Positions 41,836 to 51,316 of a stretch of DNA of 64,000 nucleotides are shown here, in pieces. The notes beneath the pieces are model-generated. The model was not told where the DNA came from, searched no databases, and was given only the letters and a program-made list of their open reading frames with translations. Positions within the stretch are counted from its first letter, which is position 1, and each line of letters starts with the position of its first letter. Origin of the DNA: Cyclobacteriaceae bacterium (GTDB lineage Bacteria > Bacteroidota > Bacteroidia > Cytophagales > Cyclobacteriaceae); contig JANQSI010000023.1 of assembly GCA_028284125.1 (NCBI GenBank), positions 124,001 through 188,000 on the forward strand, read 5' to 3'. The translations under genes and the position numbers were made by a program.

Positions 41836-42624
41836 GTGATTGATGCCAGGCAAAACGAAAAATTCGAAATTAGGCTCCCATTATTTGAGGGACCATTCGA
41901 TCTCCTTCTTTTCTTCATAGAAAGAGATGAACTGGATATTTATGATATCCCGATTTCAAAAATCACTGATGATTTTCTTGAGTACCTGCATCAACTCGAG
42001 CAAATGAATGTTGAGGTAGCCAGTGAATTTATTTTGGTAGCAGCCACCTTGATGCGAATAAAAGCCAAAATGCTACTTCCAAGACCAGTTTTGGATGAAG
42101 AAGGCAATGAGATTGATCCGAGAGAAGAGTTGGTGAAACACTTGCTTGAATACAAAAAATACAAGTCAGTGATTTCGACACTAACCGAAATGGAAGCGAA
42201 CCGACTGGATCGAGAAAAGCGCGGGAATCTCAACAAGGAAATCAAAAAGCTTTCAGAAAGCATCAATGTGGAAGCTGAGATGCAAGACCTGGACCTCTAC
42301 AAAATGATGAAGGTCTTTCAAAAAGTTCTTGCTCGTTATGAGTTTGAAAAAAACAAACCAGTCCATCGTGTGGTACAGTACCCCTACAGTATTGAGAGAC
42401 AAAAAGCTTCGCTGATGGAACGTTTGGTTTACGGTAAAAGACTTGCGTTCACTGACCTGATAGATGAAAAACCAGAAAAAATCCTCGTCATTTTCAATTT
42501 CCTATCCATTCTGGAGCTTATTCAGCTCAAACAAATCGTCATGCACCTCGGTGAAGGATTCAATAATTTCTGGATAGAAAGAAAAGATGAAAGTAAGGAG
42601 TTGGCTCACGATCAGGAATCGTGA
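41836..42624 (+). CDS. scpA: Segregation and condensation protein A
   Basis: The 262-residue kleisin partner of SMC shows the N-terminal FEIRLPLFEGPFDLLLFFIERDELDIYDIPISKIT and EFILVAATLMRIKAKMLLPRP, then the C-terminal winged helix (VIFNFLSILELIQLKQIVMHLGE). It bridges SMC heads during chromosome organisation. The start is GTG 41836; no ATG fits. scpB is not in the window. Its last codons form one arm of a hairpin shared with the 3' end of ndk. Confidence 0.95.
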   Translation: MIDARQNEKFEIRLPLFEGPFDLLLFFIERDELDIYDIPISKITDDFLEYLHQLEQMNVEVASEFILVAATLMRIKAKMLLPRPVLDEEGNEIDPREELVKHLLEYKKYKSVISTLTEMEANRLDREKRGNLNKEIKKLSESINVEAEMQDLDLYKMMKVFQKVLARYEFEKNKPVHRVVQYPYSIERQKASLMERLVYGKRLAFTDLIDEKPEKILVIFNFLSILELIQLKQIVMHLGEGFNNFWIERKDESKELAHDQES

Positions 42625-42627
42625 GCC
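42603..42627. terminator. Hairpin across the scpA stop, between convergent genes
   Basis: GGCTCACGAT (42603-42612) and ATCGTGAGCC (42618-42627) are perfect ten-base complements around CAGGA. The scpA stop codon lies inside the second arm. There is no T-run on either side, so it is not a standard intrinsic terminator, but it could limit read-through between scpA and ndk. Confidence 0.5.
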
Positions 42628-42639
42628 AGACTTGATGTC

Positions 42640-43059
42640 TTAGAATCGCTCAGTTCTAGAGAAGAAAAAGCTAGCTTCTATTTGAGCATTCTCATCTGAA
42701 TCAGAACCATGAACGGCATTTGCCTCAATCGAAGTAGCAAACAACTTTCTAATAGTTCCTTCTGCAGCCTCAGCAGGATTCGTCGCACCAATGAGTGTTC
42801 TGAAGTCTTCTACTGCATTGTCTTTGTTCAAAACCATCGCAATGATCGGCCCTGATGACATGTAATTGACAAGATCGTTATAGAAAGGACGTTCCTTATG
42901 CACTTCATAGAATTGTCCTGCGCGTTCACTGCTAAGTCGAGTCACTTTTGCCGCACTAATCTTAAATCCAGCTTCTTCGATCATCTTAATAATCGCTCCT
43001 GAATTTCCCGCACCAAAAGCATCGGGCTTAATCATTGTAAATGTGGTCTGTCCTGCCAT
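42640..43059 (-). CDS. ndk: Nucleoside diphosphate kinase
   Basis: The 139-residue enzyme exchanges phosphate between nucleoside di- and triphosphates. Motifs: [26 protein letters not shown] at the start and [20 protein letters not shown], which contains the catalytic histidine. Length is normal. Convergent with scpA. Confidence 0.97.
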   Translation of the reverse strand: MAGQTTFTMIKPDAFGAGNSGAIIKMIEEAGFKISAAKVTRLSSERAGQFYEVHKERPFYNDLVNYMSSGPIIAMVLNKDNAVEDFRTLIGATNPAEAAEGTIRKLFATSIEANAVHGSDSDENAQIEASFFFSRTERF

Positions 43060-43157
43060 TTTATTGTTTTATCTTTTTTAGAAGGTCTTTAAAATCCGCG
43101 CAAAAATAACATTATTCCCATTCTGGAAATATAAAAACACGGTTTTCTAAATGTTGC

Positions 43158-43165
43158 TAATTTTG
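43158..43165 (+). promoter_or_regulatory. Candidate -7 element before the DHH phosphoesterase gene
   Basis: TAATTTTG matches TAnnTTTG and lies 29 bases before the ATG at 43195. Position fits a promoter with a short leader; the -33 box is unclear. Confidence 0.3.
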
Positions 43166-43194
43166 CCGCTCACTTTTGCCTTTTGGGCAACTTT

Positions 43195-44205
43195 ATGAAG
43201 GATACGGCGGTTCTGAAGAACTTTTTAAGCGATTCAAGGAAAATCGTAATTACGACACATGCCAACCCTGATGCCGATGCACTTGGCTCATCACTTGGGT
43301 TGTTCCATTACCTTAAATCTCTTGGACATGAGGTGCAGGTTATCGTTCCCAATAGCTACCCGGATTTTCTCGAATGGATGGCAGGAAATGATACGGTTAT
43401 GATCTATGAAGAGGATCAAGAAAAATCCGATGAGTTATTGGATGCTGCAGATCTTCTTTTTTGTCTAGATTTTTCAGGATTCAATAGAATCAAGTTGATG
43501 AAAGAAAAGGCCGAAAACATTAACGCAAAAATCGGATTGATCGATCATCACCTCAATCCAGATATCGTTCCCGATTTTAACTTTTGGAATGACACTGCCG
43601 CCGCTACTGCAGAATTGGTCTATGACCTGATTCTTGACTTTTCAGATGCGGAAGCAATCACGGTTGATATCGCCGAATGTCTATACGCTGGAATAATGAC
43701 CGATACCGGATCATTCAAACACTCTTCTACTAGTTCAAAGATTCACAGGACTGTCGCAGAGTTGATTGACCTTGGCGCAGATGTGACGAAAGTTAGTGGA
43801 CTTATTTATGATACCAACTCTGTCGATCGATTACGGTTTCTTGGTCATGCCTTAGCGGAAAAATTGCGAGTGATTGAAGAAGCGAGAGTCGCATACTTTG
43901 TTATTGAAGAAAGTGACTTTGAGAGATTTCGCTTAAAACAAGGCGACACAGAAGGCCTTGTGAATTATGCGTTATCAATAAAGGGAATCGTCGTTGCGGC
44001 GATCATTATTCATAAGGAGAACGAAACAAAATTATCTTTTAGAAGTGTTGGTGACTTTGCAGTCAATAAATTTGCAGAAGAATACTTCGGAGGCGGTGGC
44101 CATAAGAATGCTTCAGGCGGAATATCCGAATTAAGCTTGCCTGAAACTGAGGAAAAATTCAAGTTATTAATTGATCAAAATATTTTAAAAACAAAACCGG
44201 AATAA
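43195..44205 (+). CDS. nrnA: DHH/DHHA1 phosphoesterase (NrnA-type oligoribonuclease/pAp phosphatase)
   Basis: The 336-residue enzyme shows the DHH metal motifs THANPDADALGSSLGL, LFCLDFSG, GLIDHHLNPD and MTDTGSF, and the DHHA1 motif FGGGGHKNASGG. NrnA degrades very short RNAs and removes the 3' phosphate of pAp. ATG 43195 follows the promoter candidate and matches family starts; a TTG 12 bases upstream is also possible. Confidence 0.92.
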   Translation: MKDTAVLKNFLSDSRKIVITTHANPDADALGSSLGLFHYLKSLGHEVQVIVPNSYPDFLEWMAGNDTVMIYEEDQEKSDELLDAADLLFCLDFSGFNRIKLMKEKAENINAKIGLIDHHLNPDIVPDFNFWNDTAAATAELVYDLILDFSDAEAITVDIAECLYAGIMTDTGSFKHSSTSSKIHRTVAELIDLGADVTKVSGLIYDTNSVDRLRFLGHALAEKLRVIEEARVAYFVIEESDFERFRLKQGDTEGLVNYALSIKGIVVAAIIIHKENETKLSFRSVGDFAVNKFAEEYFGGGGHKNASGGISELSLPETEEKFKLLIDQNILKTKPE

Positions 44206-44218
44206 CCGGACTTAAGAA

Positions 44219-45121
44219 ATGAAAAACTTAATAATTGTTCTAGCTGCAACTATCTTGATATCATGCGGTACATCATCTGATTCATTTGAAACCACCAAGG
44301 GTACATTGGTCAACTACATTGAAAATGGAGACGGAGATGTCTCAGCGGATTCTTTAGTCGGATTATTTTGTATCAGCTATGAAACTGAAAGTGGCTCTAG
44401 CCTTTATAAAGGTGATCCGGACAATCCTCAACCTCTAAAGATAGATCCAACCAGTGCAGCCCAACAAGGTGAGCTATATGAAATACTGTCGAAATTAAGA
44501 ACTGGTGATAGCGTTGGATTTGAGTTAGTCGCAGCTGATTTGTTTCGTGAAACATTCAGAGCTCCGTTACCTGACTCGATACCAGCAGATAGCAAAATCC
44601 GCTTTCAAATCTCTTTCATTGATCAATTAACTGAAACTGGCTATTACGCCTGGGCAGAAGAGAAAACAAGAGCATTGGCTGAAAAACAAATCATTGTTGA
44701 TCGGGAAATTCTAGATGAATTTATGGCGAGAAATAATGTTGATGCACAAACAACAGAAAGTGGTTTAAGATACGTTGTAACAGAAGAAGGAAATGGAGCA
44801 AAACCACAGAGTGGCCAATCGGTACAGGTTAATTATGCAGGTTGGGTGCTGGATGGAGAATACTTTGATACCAGCATCGAGTCGGTGGCAAGAGAGCAGG
44901 GATTATATCAAGAAGGAAGACCTTACCAACCATTTTCTTTTACGTTAGGGCAAGGACAAGTAATTAAAGGATGGGATGAAGGAATTGCTCTTTTGAATGT
45001 TGGCAGCAAAGCCCGACTTTATATTCCAAGCACCTTGGGTTATGGAAGTAGAGGTTCTGGAAGAATAATTAAACCAAATTCAATATTGGTTTTTGACGTT
45101 GAACTTGTTGATATACAGTAG
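44219..45121 (+). CDS. FKBP-type peptidyl-prolyl isomerase, lipoprotein
   Basis: The 300-residue protein has a lipobox (ILISCGTSS). The C-terminal FKBP domain (about 180-300) is complete: VQVNYAGWVLDGEYFDTS, FTLGQGQVIKGWDEGIALL, LYIPSTLGYGSRGSG and ILVFDVELVDI. The N-terminal half has a second FKBP-like pattern without an obvious active site. It helps fold envelope proteins. A related shorter gene follows, so this is a tandem pair. Confidence 0.9.
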   Translation: MKNLIIVLAATILISCGTSSDSFETTKGTLVNYIENGDGDVSADSLVGLFCISYETESGSSLYKGDPDNPQPLKIDPTSAAQQGELYEILSKLRTGDSVGFELVAADLFRETFRAPLPDSIPADSKIRFQISFIDQLTETGYYAWAEEKTRALAEKQIIVDREILDEFMARNNVDAQTTESGLRYVVTEEGNGAKPQSGQSVQVNYAGWVLDGEYFDTSIESVAREQGLYQEGRPYQPFSFTLGQGQVIKGWDEGIALLNVGSKARLYIPSTLGYGSRGSGRIIKPNSILVFDVELVDIQ

Positions 45122-45159
45122 AAAGTAAAAAGGAATTAGGTTAGAATCGGATTATTCAA

Positions 45160-45762
45160 ATGAGAACATTAGTACTTTTCTCAATTTTCATAGGACTCGC
45201 AATTGTTATTGCCTGTGGCGATGGAAACATAGTAGTGCCTCAGGACACTTCTGAGCAGCGAGCCATTGATATTGGAATAATCAACGAGTACTTGACAGCA
45301 AAAGGATACGACCCAGCCACGGTCGATACCACGCAAAATGGGGTGAGGTATGTAATTATCGATGAAGGTCAGACCGATGATGAAAGTCTTTCCATCAAAG
45401 AAAGTGACATTGTGGATTTTGATTATGTAGGTCGATTGACTACAGATAAGTTGTTTGACACTAGTATTGAGGCTATTGCCGAAGAAGACACGGCTATTTT
45501 TTCGAGCAGCAAGATTTTCGAGCCTATAACAATCAATTACACTTCTTCCGGCTGGACGACCAATGGAACTTTCATACCCGGATTCTCTCAAGGTTTGGCA
45601 GCCACGTTTGGTCAGGTGCATATAGGTGCAAGAATCCTACTTGTGATCCCATCTGACCAGGCGTACAATGCTATTCCACAATTTGGAAATGATGTCGAAA
45701 CCATTCCAGCCTTTTCCGTGATCACTTTTGAATTGTTTCCCGTTCGCGTTATCAAGCAATGA
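45160..45762 (+). CDS. FKBP-like lipoprotein
   Basis: This is a 200-residue FKBP-fold protein with a lipobox (AIVIACGDG). The core is recognisable: VDFDYVGRLTTDKLFDTS, FIPGFSQGLAATFGQVHIGARILLVIPSDQAYN and SVITFELFPVRV. The tryptophan at the base of the FKBP pocket (GW in the neighbour) is replaced by phenylalanine (GF), so activity may be reduced. It overlaps rdgB by four bases. Confidence 0.85.
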   Translation: MRTLVLFSIFIGLAIVIACGDGNIVVPQDTSEQRAIDIGIINEYLTAKGYDPATVDTTQNGVRYVIIDEGQTDDESLSIKESDIVDFDYVGRLTTDKLFDTSIEAIAEEDTAIFSSSKIFEPITINYTSSGWTTNGTFIPGFSQGLAATFGQVHIGARILLVIPSDQAYNAIPQFGNDVETIPAFSVITFELFPVRVIKQ

Positions 45763-46340
45763 AAATTTGCTTTGCTTCTCACAACCCTGGAAAAGTTCGT
45801 GAAATAGCTGAACTCTCTCCAAAGGGGATTGAGATAATTGGTTTAGCAGATCTCGACGTTCATGACGAAATTGAGGAAACGGGATCTACGTTGGAAGAAA
45901 ACTCCCAGATCAAGGCGCGTTATGTTTACGAGAGATTTAAAATTCCTGTCTTCGCTGACGATTCTGGTTTAGAAGTGGATGCACTTAATGGAGCGCCTGG
46001 AGTGATCACTGCGAGATACGCCGGCCCAGAAAAGGACAATCAAAAAAATATTGAATTACTCCTTAAAAACCTTCAAAACTCAAACGATAGAACTGCTCAG
46101 TTTAAATCCGTGATCACCTTAATCAATGACGGAGATGAAATCCAGTTTGAGGGAATTGCTGTTGGAGATATCATTGAGGAGCAGCGTGGAACCAAAGGCT
46201 TTGGCTATGATCCTATTTTCGTTCCAAAAGGATTCGATCGAACATTTGCGGAAATGGATTCTGAAGAAAAACATAAGCTGTCTCATCGAGCAAAAGCATT
46301 TCAAAAACTTCTTTCATATCTTGGTGAGTTAAATGGATAA
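45759..46340 (+). CDS. rdgB: XTP/dITP diphosphatase (RdgB/HAM1)
   Basis: The 193-residue pyrophosphatase removes inosine and xanthosine triphosphates. Motifs: CFASHNPGKVREIAEL, VFADDSGLEVDALNGAPGVITARYAG, GTKGFGYDPIFVP and KHKLSHRAKA. Starts at the ATGA overlap with the FKBP-like gene and overlaps udk by eight bases. Confidence 0.96.
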   Translation: MKICFASHNPGKVREIAELSPKGIEIIGLADLDVHDEIEETGSTLEENSQIKARYVYERFKIPVFADDSGLEVDALNGAPGVITARYAGPEKDNQKNIELLLKNLQNSNDRTAQFKSVITLINDGDEIQFEGIAVGDIIEEQRGTKGFGYDPIFVPKGFDRTFAEMDSEEKHKLSHRAKAFQKLLSYLGELNG

Positions 46341-46932
46341 ACCAAAAGTTATTGGAGTCACAGGAGGAAGTGGGTCTGGCAAAACCCTCTTTATAAATCG
46401 TCTGATCGAACATCTTCCTGAAGTAGCGGTTCATTCCATGGACAACTACTACATCAAAAGGACTGATCAGCCAAAAGACAACAAAGGCGTTGAGAATTTT
46501 GATACGTTAGGTTCCATCAACCTTGAAAAGTATGTAGAAGATTTAAAACTTCTAATTGATGGCACTTCTTTGGAACTCGAGGAATACAATTACAATAATC
46601 CGGGCGCCGAAAAGAAAATTATCAAAGTACAGAGCGCCAGCATTATCCTGGTTGAAGGAATCTTCGCTTTATACGCCGAAAAATTAAGACAACTTCTTGA
46701 CCTCAAAATCTTTATAGAAGCTCCAGGTTATTTACGGCTAAAAAGGCGGATCATTCGTGATGAGGAACGTGGATATGATTTAGAGGACGTATTGTACCGC
46801 TTTGAGCACCATGTGACCCCCGCTTTCTATAACTACATTGAACCATCCAGAAGATGGGCAGATATCATCATCCCAAATCACGATGATTTCGAAAAAGGTT
46901 TGGAGGTAGTACTTGCTTTTTTAAATCGGTGA
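46333..46932 (+). CDS. udk: Uridine kinase
   Basis: The 199-residue P-loop kinase has Walker A VTGGSGSGKTLFINRL, the substrate motif HSMDNYYIK and the FEAP-type core IFIEAPGYLRLKRRIIRDEERGY. It phosphorylates uridine/cytidine. It is translationally coupled to rdgB and ends where the next small gene may begin. Confidence 0.93.
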   Translation: MDKPKVIGVTGGSGSGKTLFINRLIEHLPEVAVHSMDNYYIKRTDQPKDNKGVENFDTLGSINLEKYVEDLKLLIDGTSLELEEYNYNNPGAEKKIIKVQSASIILVEGIFALYAEKLRQLLDLKIFIEAPGYLRLKRRIIRDEERGYDLEDVLYRFEHHVTPAFYNYIEPSRRWADIIIPNHDDFEKGLEVVLAFLNR

Positions 46933-46938
46933 TTTTAG

Positions 46939-46946
46939 TAGATTTG
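46939..46946 (+). promoter_or_regulatory. Candidate -7 element before the gene at 46956
   Basis: TAGATTTG matches TAnnTTTG and lies ten bases before ATG 46956, just after the udk stop. It would give a nearly leaderless transcript; a TTG lies 23 bases upstream, slightly far for a -33 box. Confidence 0.3.
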
Positions 46947-46955
46947 CGGTCCTTT

Positions 46956-47315
46956 ATGACGAACACTGTTCATATATCGGGTAAAAGATTACAACTGATC
47001 CTAGGAGTACTCCTTAGCACTTTTGTATTACTGCAAGCAATCCACACAGAACCTACCTGGATGGATGCTCAAGAGCAGCAAGATCAAGCAGATTCAAGCA
47101 CTGACACTGACTCAGAATCTACCGTTTCTCTGACTCAAGCAATTCCTAATTCTGCATCACAGATCAACTTAGCGTTTGAATCTTATCTGCTAAATGAGGT
47201 AGGCTTTGAAGAAGAGAGCAAAAAGAAAATAACTTCTTCTGAGCTCATAAAACCTCGAATTCATAAAGCAATTCGGATACTCCTAAATCGCATTGTCACA
47301 CCTAATGCGCCCTAG
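46956..47315 (+). CDS. Small membrane-anchored protein of unknown function
   Basis: A 119-residue protein with one N-terminal hydrophobic segment (QLILGVLLSTFVLLQAI), a serine/aspartate-rich linker (QADSSTDTDSEST), and a basic C-terminus. I recognise no domain. The frame can also begin at GTG 46929, overlapping the udk stop; I prefer the ATG. It precedes secDF by 93 bases. Confidence 0.6.
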   Translation: MTNTVHISGKRLQLILGVLLSTFVLLQAIHTEPTWMDAQEQQDQADSSTDTDSESTVSLTQAIPNSASQINLAFESYLLNEVGFEEESKKKITSSELIKPRIHKAIRILLNRIVTPNAP

Positions 47316-47408
47316 TAAATTCCTTGAGGCATAACCCTCAACTTCTCAAGACTTTAAAAAATCAAATAATCATTTAGGCTGAAGACAATCAGCTAAAACA
47401 CTAAAACA

Positions 47409-50396
47409 ATGAAAAATAAAGGATTTGTAATATTCTTAACCATTCTAATTTCCCTGCTCTGTATCTACTACTTGTCGTTCACGATGATTGCACAGGGGAT
47501 CACAGAAAAAGCCACAGCTGAAACTGTTGATGCTGAAGGCAATATCAACGTTGTTGAAAAGCAACGCTACCTTGACTCCATTTGGAACGAGCCAGTGTAC
47601 GACCTCCTTGGCGCTAGTTATACCTACAAGGAGATCAAAGAAACAGAGCTAAATCTTGGTCTTGACTTGCAGGGAGGAATGCATGTCACCTTGGAAGTTT
47701 CTCCAACTGATATTCTAAAGGGATTAAGTGGAAATAGCAAAGACTCAGACTTTAATGATGCACTTGCCCAAGCTAAAACAAACATCAGGGGTACGCAGCT
47801 GAACTTCGTCGATGAATTTTATCGAATATTCACAGAACAAGCTCCAGACAAAGAACTTGCTCAAATATTTGCAACGGCAGCTAACAGAGGGAGAATTAAC
47901 CTTAGCAGCTCAGACGAGGAGATTCTTGACATTATCAATACCGAAGTTGAAAGCGCGATTGATCGATCATTCAATATTTTGAGAACACGAATTGACCGAT
48001 TTGGTACCTCACAGCCAAACATTCAGCGACTTCAGGGAACGGGCAGAATTCAGATTGAGTTACCAGGGGTTGATAACCCTGAAAGAGTAAGAAAATTACT
48101 TCAAGGTGTAGCCAAGCTAGAATTCTGGGAAGTACATCAAGCGCAAGAGGCTATCCCTGTGCTAAGTTCAATTAACCAGATGATTTCTGAAGAATTGAAG
48201 CAACAAGCCCCTGAACTTTCAGAAGAAGAAAAGCAGGTAAGTCAAGATTTAAGTGAGCTGTTATCTGAAAAGACGACTGAAGGTGACAGCTTATCAACAG
48301 CAGAGAGTGATACCATTGATCAATTGAATCTGGACTCGTTGATCACAAGAAATTCAGCGTTTTTTGACTTGCTTAAGCAATCCCCAAACTATCCGGGATT
48401 TCTTTATGATGTAAAAGATACCGCTAAAATCAATCGTCTTTTGGAAAGGGAAGATGTGCAAGCATTAATCCCAGCTACAATGAAATTCCTATGGGATGTG
48501 AAACCAAAAGATAAAGGTGAAGCACTAACAGGGCCTGATCTTCTTGAACTATATCCAATTAAGACCAACAGAACTGGAAGGGCGAGCCTTACTGGCGAGA
48601 CTATTGCAAATGCCTCTCAAAATTTGAACGAACGAGCAGAGCCAGAAGTAACGATGCAGATGAATGCAAGTGGCGCCAGAATCTGGGCAAAAATGACCCG
48701 AGAAAACATCGGGCAACGAATCGCAATTGTTCTTGACAATTATGTTTTTTCTGCACCAAACGTACTTGGTGAAATTCCAAACGGAAGTTCATCCATATCC
48801 GGTGGTTTTGATGACATTGACGAAGCAAAAGATCTTGCTAACATTTTGAAAGCTGGTTCTTTGCCCGCTCCAACAACAATCGTTGAAGATGTGGTTGTAG
48901 GACCAACACTTGGAAAAGTAGCTCAAAACCAAGGTTTGAATTCAATTCTTTTTGGATTGATAATCGTGATCGTATTCATGGTTATTTACTACGCCAAAGG
49001 TGGTTTAATCGCGAATGTGGCACTTTTCTTTAATGTCTTCTTCATCATGGGAATTCTAGCTCAGTTTGGATCATCCCTTACACTGCCTGGAATTGCCGGT
49101 ATTGTATTGACGTTTGGTATGGCCATTGACGCTAACGTTCTGATTTTCGAAAGAATTAAAGAGGAACTTAGAAATGGGTCAGGTCTAAAAGCGGCCATTT
49201 CTTCAGGTTACAAGAAAGCTTACTGGTCGATTTTCGATGCAAACCTCACAACGCTGATCGTTGGTATGATCTTGTTCTGGTTAGGGCAAGGTCCAATCAA
49301 AGGGTTCGCTATCACATTAATGATTGGAATTGTTTGTTCATTCTTTAGTGCCGTATTCATCACTCGTGTGATTGTAGAAGCATTTTCCAAAAAAGGTGAC
49401 AATGCTAAAATTTCCTTTGCCAATGCATTTTCTAGAAATGCGTTAACTGGACTAAATCTCGACTTTCTTGGAAAAAGAAGATTGGCCTACTATTTCAGTG
49501 CCGCATTTATCGGGTTGGGAATTGTTGCGATGGTAACTAAGGGAATCACGCTCGGTGTAGATTTCCAAGGTGGAAGATCCTACGTTGTGGCTTTCGATGA
49601 GGCTAGAGATGCAACAGAGATCAGGAACTCGTTAAGCAATTACTTCGAAGGAGCTGGAATTGAAGTGAAAACCTTCGGAGCACCTGACATTCTGAAGGTA
49701 ACTACTAACTACCTAATCAATGACGAAAGTGATGAAGCTGACGTCCAGGTAAGAGAAGAATTGGTGAGTGCTTTAACGGAAACAACTGGTTTGACCTACA
49801 TGCTAGATGATACCAATCTCGGTGAAGGAAACTTCACAATTTCAAGCTCTTCCAAAGTAAGTCCCACGATCGCAGATGATATCAAAAACTCATCTTATCG
49901 ATCGGGAGCACTGGCCTTGATTTGCATTTTCCTTTATATCGTATTCAGGTTTAGAAAGTGGCAATTTGGACTTGGAGCGATTGTGGCTCTTTTCCACGAT
50001 ACACTATTTGTGTTGTCAGCTTTTGCTATTGCGAATATGTTTGGAGTTTCTTTTGAAGCCGATCAGGTCTTTGTTGCGGCAATTCTAACAATTATTGGAT
50101 ATTCCATTAACGATACTGTGGTGGTATTTGATCGTATTCGTGAAAACCTTGGAATCAAATCAGGATCCGAATTGATCAAGGTCTTTAATGAATCTTTGAA
50201 TAACACCATCAGTAGAACCTTGATTACATCCGTGACGACTTTGATTGTGGTTATTGTCCTTTTCATTTTCGGAGGAGCGGTGTTACAAGGATTCTCGTTT
50301 GCACTGCTTGTTGGTATAATCGTGGGAACCTATTCTTCGGTTTTTATTGCAACACCTATTGTAATAGACCTTAACAAAGGACAAGTAGCAGAATAA
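47409..50396 (+). CDS. secDF: Protein translocase subunit SecDF (fused)
   Basis: The 995-residue fusion joins SecD (about 1-660) and SecF (about 690-995). SecD shows LNLGLDLQGGMHVTLEV and the membrane block GIAGIVLTFGMAIDANVLIFERIKEEL; SecF shows GITLGVDFQGGRSYVV and IIGYSINDTVVVFDRIRENL. It uses the proton gradient to help release exported proteins. Fused SecDF is usual in Bacteroidota. A clear terminator follows. Confidence 0.97.
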   Translation: MKNKGFVIFLTILISLLCIYYLSFTMIAQGITEKATAETVDAEGNINVVEKQRYLDSIWNEPVYDLLGASYTYKEIKETELNLGLDLQGGMHVTLEVSPTDILKGLSGNSKDSDFNDALAQAKTNIRGTQLNFVDEFYRIFTEQAPDKELAQIFATAANRGRINLSSSDEEILDIINTEVESAIDRSFNILRTRIDRFGTSQPNIQRLQGTGRIQIELPGVDNPERVRKLLQGVAKLEFWEVHQAQEAIPVLSSINQMISEELKQQAPELSEEEKQVSQDLSELLSEKTTEGDSLSTAESDTIDQLNLDSLITRNSAFFDLLKQSPNYPGFLYDVKDTAKINRLLEREDVQALIPATMKFLWDVKPKDKGEALTGPDLLELYPIKTNRTGRASLTGETIANASQNLNERAEPEVTMQMNASGARIWAKMTRENIGQRIAIVLDNYVFSAPNVLGEIPNGSSSISGGFDDIDEAKDLANILKAGSLPAPTTIVEDVVVGPTLGKVAQNQGLNSILFGLIIVIVFMVIYYAKGGLIANVALFFNVFFIMGILAQFGSSLTLPGIAGIVLTFGMAIDANVLIFERIKEELRNGSGLKAAISSGYKKAYWSIFDANLTTLIVGMILFWLGQGPIKGFAITLMIGIVCSFFSAVFITRVIVEAFSKKGDNAKISFANAFSRNALTGLNLDFLGKRRLAYYFSAAFIGLGIVAMVTKGITLGVDFQGGRSYVVAFDEARDATEIRNSLSNYFEGAGIEVKTFGAPDILKVTTNYLINDESDEADVQVREELVSALTETTGLTYMLDDTNLGEGNFTISSSSKVSPTIADDIKNSSYRSGALALICIFLYIVFRFRKWQFGLGAIVALFHDTLFVLSAFAIANMFGVSFEADQVFVAAILTIIGYSINDTVVVFDRIRENLGIKSGSELIKVFNESLNNTISRTLITSVTTLIVVIVLFIFGGAVLQGFSFALLVGIIVGTYSSVFIATPIVIDLNKGQVAE

Positions 50397-50417
50397 GAAA
50401 ATTTTTCGAACGATTTT

Positions 50418-50449
50418 AAACCCCAATCATCGTCGATTGGGGTTTTTTT
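50418..50449 (+). terminator. Intrinsic terminator after secDF
   Basis: AACCCCAATC and GATTGGGGTT form a ten-pair stem with a six-base loop, followed by a run of seven or more T. It ends the secDF transcript. Confidence 0.9.
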
Positions 50450-50503
50450 GTGCCCAACCAGTAATTCTGTAACTTAGGTGTTAATAATCTCCGTTTCCAC
50501 CCT

Positions 50504-51241
50504 ATGAAATCATTGAGGTACTTTTTTGTAGCTGTGGTATTAATCTCCACTGCTAAGCTAATTGAAGTTAACTTCTATTACATCTTAAAATCTCCTCATC
50601 CCGGCGATAAAGAGTACAAAAAAGATTCATATGATAGCGAGGTGGAGGATAAGGACTCATTTGACAAAGTCATTGAATCAGCACAAAAACAAGCACCAGA
50701 TTCTACAGATCAGGTTAGTGAAGTTGTACAGGAGCCTGCTGCGTTTGATGAACAAGAACAAGCAACAGAAGAGTCTGGCGACTCTGAGGATAACCCTGCA
50801 ACTAATAATGCTCAAGTATCAAGTTCAGCGCTAACAGGAGAGGCCTATTTTCAAGACTTAAAAAATTCATATTTGAGTCCAATCATTGCGAGCTTACCTG
50901 AAGGTCGTTCTCGCGATGATGTTGTCATCAGGTATTACAAACATGAAAATGATGGCAATCGAGCCTATGCGCTAAAAAGCCTCGGATATTACTTACATGA
51001 ACGTGAAGCAGAAGATAATCAGCGACTTGCAAGTAACTCCCTCTACTATGGAAGTGAAGTTGACCTGAGAGATATCCAAATTGTTGCATACACTTTGTTA
51101 AAAGAAGGCATGCCCTTAAAAGCGATTAAAAAATCCGCATTTGATTGGAAATTCAATTCCATTGAAATTGGCGCTGATTCTCTTGTCGAGAACAATTCGA
51201 TATTAAGTGTCGCAGATATACAAGCCTTCGAGATTCGTTAA
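50504..51241 (+). CDS. Membrane-anchored protein of unknown function with acidic linker
   Basis: The 245-residue protein has an N-terminal hydrophobic anchor (YFFVAVVLISTAKLIEVNF), a long acidic, glutamine-rich linker (about 40-110), and a folded C-terminal domain (about 118-245; DVVIRYYKHENDGNRAYALKSLGYYLHERE). The family is not recognised. It sits alone between the secDF terminator and an endonuclease-like gene. Confidence 0.7.
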   Translation: MKSLRYFFVAVVLISTAKLIEVNFYYILKSPHPGDKEYKKDSYDSEVEDKDSFDKVIESAQKQAPDSTDQVSEVVQEPAAFDEQEQATEESGDSEDNPATNNAQVSSSALTGEAYFQDLKNSYLSPIIASLPEGRSRDDVVIRYYKHENDGNRAYALKSLGYYLHEREAEDNQRLASNSLYYGSEVDLRDIQIVAYTLLKEGMPLKAIKKSAFDWKFNSIEIGADSLVENNSILSVADIQAFEIR

Positions 51242-51316
51242 ATACCTCATCTGAAAAATACCACAAATCAGGTATTGACAATACCCTTTCTATTCCTGAC
51301 CTTTATTAAAAAAACA

